Shown piece by piece: positions 46,632 to 54,741 of a stretch of DNA of 64,000 nucleotides (position 1 is its first letter; every line of letters begins with the position of its first letter). The stretch is from Shewanella pealeana ATCC 700345 (lineage in GTDB: Bacteria > Pseudomonadota > Gammaproteobacteria > Enterobacterales > Shewanellaceae). The stretch spans positions 4,525,001 through 4,589,000 of the forward strand of contig NC_009901.1 of assembly GCF_000018285.1 (NCBI RefSeq). The letters are read 5' to 3'. The translations under genes and the position numbers were made by a program. The notes below the pieces were generated by a model. It had not been told where the DNA came from, made no database searches, and saw only the letters and a list, made by a program, of their open reading frames with translations.

Positions 46632-47124
46632 GGGCTTCGACCTCCACCTTACGGCTGACTCGAATACAGCTGGCATCGCTATCGCTGCCAGAGTCACATT
46701 GTCCGCTACTGCAGGTTGCTGTGCTGGTAATCAGATATTGAGTCATATTATTTTGCGGCAAGTTGGTGGTCACAGCAGAGCAAGTCATCTCGACTACGCA
46801 GCCATGAAAACCGACAAGATTGGTATCGTTTCCGATTTCCCAGGTGGTTTGAGGTTCACAGTTTCCATCGTCACCATTTACTGGAAACAGACTTGCTAAA
46901 CTACGATCGGCGCCGCTATTCGCCGCCGCAAACGCTCGGGTTCCCCAGACCTCTATGCTGATCTCTTGATCGGCATCATCAAGCACATTAATCAAAGTCG
47001 CAGCCAATAGAAACATCACGGTAATAATGAACACACCGATTACCAAGGCACTTCCCGTTTGCTTGGAACGAGAGACTATATTACTGAACTGACTATTACG
47101 ACAAAGCATTCGGTTAAGGGACAT
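46624..47124 (-). CDS. mshP: MshP, minor pilus-locus protein
   Basis: The 166-residue membrane protein has a single hydrophobic helix (about 24-48, SALVIGVFIITVMFLLAATL) followed by a periplasmic part with eight cysteines toward the C-terminus. It resembles the PilX/PulK group of minor pilin-like proteins, but the usual GFTLIE cleavage motif is replaced by GSALVIG. It overlaps mshO by 11 bp and mshQ by 8 bp, consistent with one operon. Confidence 0.9.
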   Translation of the reverse strand: MSLNRMLCRNSQFSNIVSRSKQTGSALVIGVFIITVMFLLAATLINVLDDADQEISIEVWGTRAFAAANSGADRSLASLFPVNGDDGNCEPQTTWEIGNDTNLVGFHGCVVEMTCSAVTTNLPQNNMTQYLITSTATCSSGQCDSGSDSDASCIRVSRKVEVEARD

Positions 47125-48001
47125 TAATCACCTGCACTTGATGATGATATTGAAAACTCTGCCCTTGCACATCAAATAAAGGGTTTAGGTGCACCATGGC
47201 GTTATTGCGCAGAGTTCCGGGGGTATACGCCATAGGGCTATTGCTACCGATAGTATTTACCACATTCTCGGCCATCAGCACCCCTGTGCCCATATCGGCT
47301 GGCGCAGGCTGTAGATTCGGGTGATTAAAGCCATAATCCGCGTAACGTTTTAATAAACTCAACTCAGGGGTTACTTGCTCGAAACAGTAGCTCACCGCGC
47401 TTTGAACACCAAAGTAGCGCTGTCTTGGCGAAGCTTCATCGAAACGCACCGCACGGCCAAAATCGATACTAATGTCATTCTTTAAATTATCTGCAGTAAC
47501 GGAATCAATACTAAACAGCTTGCCTTGCGTGCCAGCTGTTGAGGTATAAACATCTGCAGGGCTGAGTGGATAAATCAGTAAAAATTGATCTGCCGTCAAG
47601 GGGGCTGCGGCACTCGACTGCATCAAGCTACCAAATTGTGAGGCAGGATCTGGCGCTATAGGCATATCCATATAAGAAGCACTTGAGATGATCGGCATCA
47701 TCTCCACGCACTGCCAAGCGCCGTCACCGCTATCACGCACACGGATGCTGTTCGGCACCGCGTTACGCAGCTCTCGAGTCATACGCTCAATAGCAAAGCG
47801 ACTCTGACTCATCACTTTGTCTACTGAGGTTGCATCGATAAAGATGCGCGTACCAAAAATTAGAAAGCTGCTGACCCCAAGCACCAATACTCCAAGAATG
47901 ATAATGACGGTGACCATCTCAACCAAGGTAAAGCCTCGACCTCTCAGCTGTTTAAGCTTTCTCGATGGCAACCTAGAAGCGGGACGTATTAACGCTTGCA
48001 T
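47114..48001 (-). CDS. mshO: MshO, minor pilin
   Basis: The 295-residue protein has a long basic leader (about 24 residues) and then the prepilin cleavage motif RG-FTLVEMVTV and hydrophobic helix. The size fits GspJ/PilW-like minor pilins that start pilus assembly. The start ATG overlaps the mshD stop as TAATG, so translation is coupled. Confidence 0.93.
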   Translation of the reverse strand: MQALIRPASRLPSRKLKQLRGRGFTLVEMVTVIIILGVLVLGVSSFLIFGTRIFIDATSVDKVMSQSRFAIERMTRELRNAVPNSIRVRDSGDGAWQCVEMMPIISSASYMDMPIAPDPASQFGSLMQSSAAAPLTADQFLLIYPLSPADVYTSTAGTQGKLFSIDSVTADNLKNDISIDFGRAVRFDEASPRQRYFGVQSAVSYCFEQVTPELSLLKRYADYGFNHPNLQPAPADMGTGVLMAENVVNTIGSNSPMAYTPGTLRNNAMVHLNPLFDVQGQSFQYHHQVQVINVP

Positions 48002-48576
48002 TAATAGTTACTCCGGATCGCATTGAAGGTCATCACCTCGCCGTTAGGCGTGGTAACATCGATAGTAATCAACTTAGTGTCTAAACTCGGTAGGTTGTTG
48101 TATTCAACCTTAACCGATAACCCATAATTGATATAACGCTGAGCATAGGTTTCACTGCTGTTGAGCATATTGCTATCTATGTTAAGCCCGACATAATCGT
48201 CGACATCGTTATAGTTATTGCGAGTCTCAACTACGCCATTAATCTTATCAGGGCCAAGACTACCCGGTGCTGTACAAGGAAGGCCTGCAGGCAAACCTAG
48301 ACTGGGTTTAACAGGTGCACCACAAGCAGGGACGCCACCATTAGCATTAGTGTTTTGATCAAAGCGTTTGCCCCAGATCTCATTCAAAATTGAGTGAGCA
48401 AGCTCAGCGGAGCGTACTCGATGTAAGGTGTCAGCGGCGCGTTCTGCCTGCGGGAATAGCATGGTGCTTAGCAAAACGAAGGCGATGCTTATCACCACCA
48501 TGCCCACGACTAACTCGATCAAGGTAAAGGCCTTCTGAGCTTGCCATTTTATGGCTGAGAATCTACTGCCCATCAT
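48001..48576 (-). CDS. mshD: MshD, minor pilin
   Basis: The 191-residue protein has a leader ending QKA before [10 protein letters not shown]; alanine replaces the usual glycine at the -1 cleavage position, a tolerated but less common change. It is like GspI/PilV-type minor pilins. The ATG at 48576 has AAGG nine bases upstream, and the gene overlaps mshC by 14 bp. Confidence 0.92.
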   Translation of the reverse strand: MMGSRFSAIKWQAQKAFTLIELVVGMVVISIAFVLLSTMLFPQAERAADTLHRVRSAELAHSILNEIWGKRFDQNTNANGGVPACGAPVKPSLGLPAGLPCTAPGSLGPDKINGVVETRNNYNDVDDYVGLNIDSNMLNSSETYAQRYINYGLSVKVEYNNLPSLDTKLITIDVTTPNGEVMTFNAIRSNY

Positions 48577-49039
48577 GGATATAACCTTCTGATTCTATCG
48601 CTAGAAATAGGGTTTCATCGGCGATGATGCTGATGCAATTACCGCTGCAAGGTGCACCATCCACTAGCGGGACGCCTTGGAGATTGAATTCGATATTAAA
48701 ACTGCTAGCACCGCCATTAAGCAAAGCTAGGCTAGCGCCACCTTGAAACGGTTGCGCGGCATCGGTACGCACAGGTGTGCCACTACAGGCGCCATTAAAG
48801 CGAGAAACTTGGTAATGGGTATCGGTGACCGATAAACGATAGCAGCGATCTTGATTGTTCATCGCCATGATCTGCACCTTGCGCAGCTCACTAATAAACT
48901 CATCTTGCAGGGTAAAGGCACTGTAACTTGAGCTGGTAAGCAGGCGAGGAATAACCACCACGGCGAGAATGGCAATAAGGATTATCGTGGTTACCAGCTC
49001 CACTAATGTAAAGCCTGCATGTTGCCGTGCTCTATGCAT
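48563..49039 (-). CDS. mshC: MshC, minor pilin
   Basis: The 158-residue protein has a short basic leader and the motif AG-FTLVELVTTIILIAILA, with a periplasmic part like GspH/FimT minor pilins. Two cysteine pairs are present. It is the first gene after the terminator that follows the mshA pair, so it depends on read-through or on its own promoter within 49040-49320. Confidence 0.93.
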   Translation of the reverse strand: MHRARQHAGFTLVELVTTIILIAILAVVVIPRLLTSSSYSAFTLQDEFISELRKVQIMAMNNQDRCYRLSVTDTHYQVSRFNGACSGTPVRTDAAQPFQGGASLALLNGGASSFNIEFNLQGVPLVDGAPCSGNCISIIADETLFLAIESEGYIHDGQ

Positions 49040-49215
49040 TACTCGTCCTGGTTGATATATGCTGCTGTAAGTTTTATTGATTGCCGCTTCATTGCTAAGA
49101 CTAGAGTCAAGCTCTTAGCCACTAGAATCGAGAGTCTAGGGCGCCGCGTTGCGACGGCTAGAGCGGGCAACGCCCTGCTATAAAAGAATTAACGGCAAGC
49201 TGGTGTCTATTTTAG

Positions 49216-49251
49216 CTTTTCCGGCTTTTCCGGCTTTTCCGGCTTTTCACC
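49216..49251. repeat. Short tandem repeat, 9-bp unit
   Basis: CTTTTCCGG occurs three times in tandem and a fourth time with its last bases changed. It lies in the 322-bp spacer between mshC and the second mshA gene (49040-49361), which also holds the terminator at 49321. Nothing else is recognised in the spacer. Confidence 0.85.
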
Positions 49252-49320
49252 ATCTTAAACCTGATTTTCCAACAGTTTAATAATTATGGCAAATAAAGCC
49301 ACAACTAACGCCCTAGATAC

Positions 49321-49347
49321 AAAAAAGGCCTGCGAGGCAGGCCTTTT
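49321..49347 (-). terminator. Rho-independent terminator inside the msh cluster
   Basis: An 11-bp stem (AAAAGGCCTGC and its complement, three-base loop) with a T-run on the minus strand lies 15 bases past the stop of the second mshA gene and ahead of mshC. Confidence 0.9.
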
Positions 49348-49361
49348 CAAAAGATTGCTAA

Positions 49362-49892
49362 TTAGCAGTCGTCATCTTCAACAACATATTTAGGAGAAGT
49401 TGTTGCTGATGTAGCAGGTGTATACTCAATATAGCACTTCTTAGTCGCATCGCCGTAGCGAGGTGAGCCAGCTTGATAAATTTGAGAAGCTGAAGCAGGA
49501 TTAGTTCCTTCTTTAATATACCAGTCAAAACCATCAGTCTCAGAGTCACTCATATTAACATCGAGAGCATTCTTCAACTGATCTGCAGTTGAAATTAAGT
49601 AGCCATAGTTAGTCGTAGCTTCGTTTCCTGCTCCTGTACCAATATCTACAGAACCTAGTCCCGTAGTACCATCAACAGAGCCTTTCTTCTCTTCACTAGC
49701 AATTGCAGCCTTAGAGAAAACCAGTGAGTTAGCACCTTGTAATGCACCTTTCATACCTTGAAGAGTTGATGCACGCGCATCGCTCTGTAAGTTGATAAAT
49801 TTAGGTGCAGCGGTAACCGCTAAGATACCTAGAATGATGATCACGACCACTAATTCAATTAGGGTAAAACCACTTTGCTTTTGCATTTTCAT
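49362..49892 (-). CDS. mshA: MshA-type major pilin, second copy
   Basis: The 176-residue type IV prepilin has a short leader MKMQKQSG cleaved before [20 protein letters not shown]. Its first 50 or so mature residues nearly match the upstream paralogue; the C-terminal half differs strongly (SVDGTTGLGSVDIGTGAG region). It ends with the pilin disulfide pair (KKCYIEY and the final Cys). GAAGAG suits the ATG at 49886 better than the one at 49892, a two-residue uncertainty. It lies 20 bp after the first copy and is followed by a terminator. Which copy dominates the fibre cannot be told. Confidence 0.93.
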   Translation of the reverse strand: MKMQKQSGFTLIELVVVIIILGILAVTAAPKFINLQSDARASTLQGMKGALQGANSLVFSKAAIASEEKKGSVDGTTGLGSVDIGTGAGNEATTNYGYLISTADQLKNALDVNMSDSETDGFDWYIKEGTNPASASQIYQAGSPRYGDATKKCYIEYTPATSATTSPKYVVEDDDC

Positions 49893-49912
49893 TTTCTCTT
49901 CAACAGGTCAGC

Positions 49913-50449
49913 TTAACAGCCAGTGTCAGTAATTTCGTATGTAGGTACTGTGTTAGCATCTTCAGCTTCTGTGTAAACAAGTTGGCAAGATTTGCCGTCT
50001 GCAGGAGCTGGAGCACCATTTTGAGTGATAATGAGAGTACCTGCTGCAGTACCTGCAGCTACTTTCCACTCACTGTTAGTTGCAGTACCAAAATCGGCAT
50101 CGATAGCATTGTTGAATTCGACTTCAGTTGCTTGAAGGTAACCAAATTGAGGTTGTGCATATGCTTCTGTACCGATATCGACTCCAGATGTTATGTTACC
50201 TACAGTCCAATCATCTTTATCTTTCTTCTCATCACCTGCTAAAGCAGTCTTGGCGAATACTAGGCCGTTAGCGCCTTGGATTGCGCCTTTAACGCCTTGA
50301 AGTGCAGAAGCACGTGCGTCGCTCTGTAGGTTGATGAATTTAGGCGCTGCGGTTACAGCCAAAATACCTAGAATAATAATCACAACCACTAATTCGATTA
50401 GGGTAAAACCATTTTGCTTTTGCATATTCATATTCATATTCATATTCAT
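49913..50449 (-). CDS. mshA: MshA-type major pilin, first copy
   Basis: The 178-residue prepilin has the leader [14 protein letters not shown], cleaved before [14 protein letters not shown]. The leader is built by a hexanucleotide repeat that offers five in-frame ATGs. GAGG lies 8 bases before the first of these, at 50449, so that start is chosen over a codon at 50467. The mature protein has 164 residues and ends with a disulfide pair (KSCQLVY and the final Cys). The gene follows mshB by about 137 bp. Confidence 0.94.
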   Translation of the reverse strand: MNMNMNMNMQKQNGFTLIELVVVIIILGILAVTAAPKFINLQSDARASALQGVKGAIQGANGLVFAKTALAGDEKKDKDDWTVGNITSGVDIGTEAYAQPQFGYLQATEVEFNNAIDADFGTATNSEWKVAAGTAAGTLIITQNGAPAPADGKSCQLVYTEAEDANTVPTYEITDTGC

Positions 50450-50452
50450 ATT
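50423..50452 (-). repeat. Hexanucleotide repeat (AATATG)5 at the start of the first mshA
   Basis: Five perfect units in tandem place five ATG codons, each followed by AAT except the last, at the translation start. Changing the unit number would keep the frame but alter leader length and the number of initiation codons. It lies between the GAGG ribosome site and the MQKQNG leader end. Confidence 0.95.
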
Positions 50453-50562
50453 CAGATCCTCAATCACATATCAAATACAGCAAACAGATCAAATCTGCCT
50501 ACCGAAAACTATTTACTATTTACTGTTTACATCAACTAATGACTTCAACGACTAACAATCAC

Positions 50563-50598
50563 TTTAGTCAATAAATAACGATTATTTTAGTCAATAAA
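50563..50598. repeat. Direct repeat across the mshB stop codon
   Basis: TTTAGTCAATAAA occurs at 50563-50575 and 50586-50598, the second over the last codons of mshB. On the minus strand each reads TTTATTGACTAAA and contains TTGACT, a good -35-like hexamer, so one could belong to a promoter for the mshA pair. No matching -10 box is clear. Confidence 0.45.
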
Positions 50599-51195
50599 AC
50601 TAGCAACTTGACCTGAACCTGGGTTGTAGGTCACCCCTTTGCCCGCCAAGTTACTTAAGTCGGTTAAATTCTCAGTCGGTTTACCGTCCTGTGGATTTAA
50701 CACTAGTGATGAGGCTAGGTAATATAAACAAACATCAAGATCGCTAACAAGCTCGCCATCTATGCTATTTGAACTGCCACCCGCTCCTTTTGCCACGCTC
50801 ACTACATATCTTGCTTTACGCGCGTCTTCTCCTGAAACGACGCTTCGTGGTGCATTTTGTAAAACAAGATCGAACACTTCTTGGCAAGAGTCTTGGCTCA
50901 TGCCTTTAGCATCTGTATTACTCTGGCCCGTTGGATAACCAAAACGCGTATCCAGAGCTACCGTTGTTCCGTCCAGTAACACGGTATTATTTCGACGACC
51001 ATCGACTTCCCACTGTGAACGCACAAAGCTCACTGCAGTACTTAGCCCGCCTGCGACACCGTCTACACTGGCGTCTTCAGCATCATCAGTTACGTTTAAG
51101 AAACGTGGGATAGCTGTTGCAGCCAACAGACCTAAAATCACGATAACTATGACCAACTCTATAAGAGAAAAGCCTTTTTGATACTGTTGTTTCAT
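50587..51195 (-). CDS. mshB: MshB, pilin-like protein
   Basis: The 202-residue prepilin has the leader MKQQYQKG before FSLIELVIVIVILGLLA, with three cysteines less tightly paired than in MshA. In Vibrio cholerae MshB is a pilin-like protein needed for or modifying the MSHA fibre. It is transcribed just ahead of the two mshA genes and 79 bp after mshF. Confidence 0.93.
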   Translation of the reverse strand: MKQQYQKGFSLIELVIVIVILGLLAATAIPRFLNVTDDAEDASVDGVAGGLSTAVSFVRSQWEVDGRRNNTVLLDGTTVALDTRFGYPTGQSNTDAKGMSQDSCQEVFDLVLQNAPRSVVSGEDARKARYVVSVAKGAGGSSNSIDGELVSDLDVCLYYLASSLVLNPQDGKPTENLTDLSNLAGKGVTYNPGSGQVASFID

Positions 51196-51274
51196 TTTAC
51201 CCCCAATCTTGTATGCGGCTATTCTAGCAGTTTGTTAAAATTAGAAAACAGATAATTTCACTATTCAGGCACTC

Positions 51275-51766
51275 TTAGCGAGCCTGCGTCAAAAAAATGA
51301 CCCGCCCAGAAGTGGTTTGATAGCTAATACTTTCGCCCGACTCGCCAAGATAACGGCACACGCCTGTATCTGGGTTGAATCGGGTGTCGATTTGTTTCAT
51401 ATAACCGGGACCCAACAATTCAATCAATAACCGTCGACACCCCGCAACACTTGTCTCGTCAGGAATAGGCCATCCACCCGCTGCCATACGCACTTGCCCT
51501 GTGGATGAAGCATGCTCTTGGCTATCGGAATACCAGTCAAGTAATAGGATATCCGGCTTACTGCGCATCAACCATTGCGACCTTGCTACACCGAGTACAT
51601 TAAGCAAACGTGTGTGCTCTACTTGGATGCTTGGCTGGCCAAGCTGCTTAATGCTGCCAAAGTAATTAAAGCTTAAGTAAAACAATACAATTAGTAGAAT
51701 AATTAAGGCTATAAGTTTGCCATAGACATTCAACAGCTCTGAATCGGCTTTATGTTGACTAAGCAC
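51275..51766 (-). CDS. mshF: MshF, accessory membrane protein
   Basis: The 163-residue protein has one membrane helix (about 17-34) and a periplasmic part with two cysteines. There is no prepilin cleavage motif. The call rests mainly on position between mshG and mshB, the place of mshF in Vibrio and Shewanella, and on length. Exact function is unknown. Confidence 0.85.
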   Translation of the reverse strand: MLSQHKADSELLNVYGKLIALIILLIVLFYLSFNYFGSIKQLGQPSIQVEHTRLLNVLGVARSQWLMRSKPDILLLDWYSDSQEHASSTGQVRMAAGGWPIPDETSVAGCRRLLIELLGPGYMKQIDTRFNPDTGVCRYLGESGESISYQTTSGRVIFLTQAR

Positions 51767-51784
51767 GGGGCTTTTCCTGCTTCA

Positions 51785-53005
51785 TCAGTTACCGCCCTTA
51801 ACCACATTCAACATGTCCCACATAGGTAGGTAAATACCCAGCGCCAACACCAACACGATACAGGCGACAAAACCGATCAAAAGAGGCTCTAGCTTGGCAG
51901 TCAAATTCTTCAGGTCGTAATCGACTTCACCTTCATAAAAATCTGCAGCATCATTAAGCAACTGATCGATCTGGCCCGTTTCTTCACCCACTGCCACCAT
52001 CTGCAGCACAAGTGGCGTAAATAATTGGCTGTTATTCGATACTCTTAACATCGACTCACCGGACTCGATACCACGACGCATCCCCACTATGCTGTCGTGC
52101 ATATAAGCATTATCGACGGCGTCCGCCACAAGACTAAGGGCTTGGGTCATGGGTACACCCGCACTCAACATCATTGAGAAACTGCGGCAATAGCGCGAGA
52201 GGGTTGAACGTTCGATGATGCTACCAACAGCGGGAATATTTAACTTCCATTTATCCCACTGCTTCTCACCTTTTTCGGTGCTATGCCAATAGCGAATGCC
52301 AACGAATCCCGCCACCAGCACGAGGAGCATTAAAGGCCAGTAGTTAACAAACACATTAGAGGTATTAATTAATAGTTTAGTCGCCCAAGGAAGATCCGCG
52401 CCAAATCGGGAAAACATCTCGGCAAATTTAGGGATCACCATAATGTTGAGGATCACCATGGCTATGGCGATCGCGATTAATACAAAGATCGGATAACGCA
52501 TCGCCGCTTTGATGCGTCTTCGAGTCTCCTGCTCACGCTCGATATAACCAGATAACTGAATAAATGCATCCTCAAGCTTACCGGTGTTTTCACCTACATG
52601 AACCATAGAGACAAACAGCGCATCAAATACATCAGGATGCTGATTCATCGCCGAAGATAGAGGACGGCCAGAGGTCAACTGTTCAGAAATATCATCGAGC
52701 GCCTCTTTCATGCGAACAGAATGTGTCGTCTCAGAAAGACCTGCAATCGCTCGTAAGATGGGAATGCCTGAACGTGTCAGTGAGTACATCTGCCGAGTGA
52801 AGATCTGTAACTCTTCTAACGCGACTTTACCTTTAAATAAAGTCTTAAGATTAAACTCCTTAACCTCTTTTGCTAACACGAGCTCGAGCGGGATCACCCC
52901 GCGAGACATCAGTTGATCGGCAGCCGCACTCTCAGAGGCTGCATCAACTAGCCCCTTAACCTGCTCACCTTGAGCGCTTCGACCGCGGTACTGATATGTT
53001 GGCAT
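51785..53005 (-). CDS. mshG: MshG, inner-membrane platform protein
   Basis: The 406-residue PilC/GspF-type protein has two T2SF repeats (about 65-190 and 265-390), each ending in membrane helices. Family motifs are LPILRAIAGLSE near residue 80, GENTGKLEDAFIQL, and in the second half GVPMTQALSLV and VGEETGQIDQLL. It turns ATPase motion into pilin insertion. The gap to mshE is 2 bp. Confidence 0.95.
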   Translation of the reverse strand: MPTYQYRGRSAQGEQVKGLVDAASESAAADQLMSRGVIPLELVLAKEVKEFNLKTLFKGKVALEELQIFTRQMYSLTRSGIPILRAIAGLSETTHSVRMKEALDDISEQLTSGRPLSSAMNQHPDVFDALFVSMVHVGENTGKLEDAFIQLSGYIEREQETRRRIKAAMRYPIFVLIAIAIAMVILNIMVIPKFAEMFSRFGADLPWATKLLINTSNVFVNYWPLMLLVLVAGFVGIRYWHSTEKGEKQWDKWKLNIPAVGSIIERSTLSRYCRSFSMMLSAGVPMTQALSLVADAVDNAYMHDSIVGMRRGIESGESMLRVSNNSQLFTPLVLQMVAVGEETGQIDQLLNDAADFYEGEVDYDLKNLTAKLEPLLIGFVACIVLVLALGIYLPMWDMLNVVKGGN

Positions 53006-53007
53006 GC

Positions 53008-54741
53008 TTAAGCCTCACCAAATTCTAATTGAGTGTCACTAACATCTTCAACGAGTTTTGCGACCTCTTCGATTGTTGTCATCCCTTGAGCTAGGTACTT
53101 TAATGCCGATTCTGCAAGCGGCGTAAAGTTAGGGCTCTGATAAGCGGCGCGAGTAAAGTCCTGCGGGTTGCCCGTACGCATAGCCTCAATCATTGGTTCG
53201 TCGAGCTCTAAAATTTCAAATACACCTATTCGACCACGATAACCGCTGCCGTTACAGCTCTGACAGCCAGTACCTATCCTAAATGTCGCTTGCGAGTAAT
53301 CGAGCTTGCTCACGCTAGATAGCCAGGCTTTATCCGGGGCAGAAAGCTGATAATCGATGGCGCAGTTCTGGCACACTCGGCGCACTAAGCGCTGAGCAAT
53401 AATGACTCTAAGTGCGCTCGCAACCAGATAACTCGCCGCGCCCATGTCTAGCAAACGCAGGGCACTGGTCACCGCATCGTTGGTATGCAAGGTCGATAAT
53501 ACAAAGTGACCGGTTAATGCGCCACGAAGACCAATTTCTACCGTCTCTTGGTCACGCATCTCACCGACCATGATGATGTCGGGATCTTGTCGTAACGTGG
53601 TTCGCAGTACATTGGAAAAATCGAGACCAATCTTATGGTTTACCTGCACCTGATTAATACGCGGTAACTGGTATTCAACTGGATCTTCAACTGTGATGAT
53701 CTTGCGATCTGCGGTATTGAGCTCACTCAAGACGCCATAAAGCGTAGTGGTTTTACCGCTACCCGTTGGGCCCGTGACTAACAGCATGCCGTGAGGACGC
53801 TTGATCTGCCGACGGATCCTCGCCAACATTTCTGGCGGCATCCCAGTTTCATTCAAGGTCAGTAGACCAGCAGATTGGTCCAGCAAACGCATCACCACAG
53901 ATTCACCATGGTAAATCGGCATGGTCGACATACGAACGTCAATCTTATGCCCTTTAATCTCTATGTGGAAACGGCCATCTTGTGGCAATCGTTTCTCTGA
54001 AATATCTAAGCCCGCCATCAACTTTAAGCGCAATACTAACGCCGCTGCGATGCTAACTTCCGGTAGGATGTTTTCATGTAACTGACCGTCGATACGTTGA
54101 CGAATTCGCAGCGCTTTCTCACCCGGTTCAATATGGATATCCGAAGCGCGCATCTGCACAGCATCTTCGAAGATAGACTGTAGCAGTTTAACGACTGTGG
54201 TTTCGTTATCACTGTCGCCATCGGTCAAGCTACCGAGATCGAACAGATCATCGGCGGCGTATTCCTCTTCGAGCTTACCTGCAATTTGAGCAATCTCATC
54301 GGTGCGTCGATAGAGATTATCAAACGCATCTAATAGCTGCTGCTCTGTCACTACAGCAATAGAGATACTCTTAGGTGCCAACTGCAACTCTAGATTATCC
54401 ATCGCCTGTAGATCGGCGGGATCGCTCATGGCTACCAGCACGCCTTCACCATTATCTTCGACAACCAGAGCGCGATAACGGCGAGCCTGCACCTCAGGTA
54501 GCAGACTCACGACTTCAGTAGCGATGGCACGCTTACTAATATCGATAAAAGGAATGTTAAGCTGATGCGACAAAAATTGTAGTAATTGCTGCTCAGTAAT
54601 ACATGACAAGTCGATTAATGTACGACCAAGCTTCTTTCCCGTATTACGCTGTTCGCCTAACGCTTGCTGTAACTGCTCTTCAGAGATGATCTGCTCTTGA
54701 ACAAGCAGATCACCGAGTCGCATCTTTAACTTGGGTTTCAC
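53008..54741 (-). CDS. mshE: MshE, pilus extension ATPase with cyclic di-GMP-binding N-domain
   Basis: The 577-residue GspE/PilB-type ATPase drives pilus extension. Residues 8-66 carry the MshEN pattern (RLGDLLVQEQIISEEQLQQAL followed by LGRTLIDLSCITEQQLLQFL), which binds cyclic di-GMP in Vibrio MshE. Walker A is GPTGSGKTT at 324-332, with an Asp box and Walker B following, and the zinc-binding pairs CQNC and CQSC toward the C-terminus. The start is GTG overlapping the mshN stop as TAGTG. Confidence 0.96.
   Translation of the reverse strand: MKPKLKMRLGDLLVQEQIISEEQLQQALGEQRNTGKKLGRTLIDLSCITEQQLLQFLSHQLNIPFIDISKRAIATEVVSLLPEVQARRYRALVVEDNGEGVLVAMSDPADLQAMDNLELQLAPKSISIAVVTEQQLLDAFDNLYRRTDEIAQIAGKLEEEYAADDLFDLGSLTDGDSDNETTVVKLLQSIFEDAVQMRASDIHIEPGEKALRIRQRIDGQLHENILPEVSIAAALVLRLKLMAGLDISEKRLPQDGRFHIEIKGHKIDVRMSTMPIYHGESVVMRLLDQSAGLLTLNETGMPPEMLARIRRQIKRPHGMLLVTGPTGSGKTTTLYGVLSELNTADRKIITVEDPVEYQLPRINQVQVNHKIGLDFSNVLRTTLRQDPDIIMVGEMRDQETVEIGLRGALTGHFVLSTLHTNDAVTSALRLLDMGAASYLVASALRVIIAQRLVRRVCQNCAIDYQLSAPDKAWLSSVSKLDYSQATFRIGTGCQSCNGSGYRGRIGVFEILELDEPMIEAMRTGNPQDFTRAAYQSPNFTPLAESALKYLAQGMTTIEEVAKLVEDVSDTQLEFGEA

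Noticed and set aside
46624..46697. ATG at 46697 as start of mshQ
   Set aside because: It would overlap mshP by 74 bp and add 22 residues ahead of the signal peptide; GTG at 46631 follows GGTGGAGG and starts the signal peptide directly.
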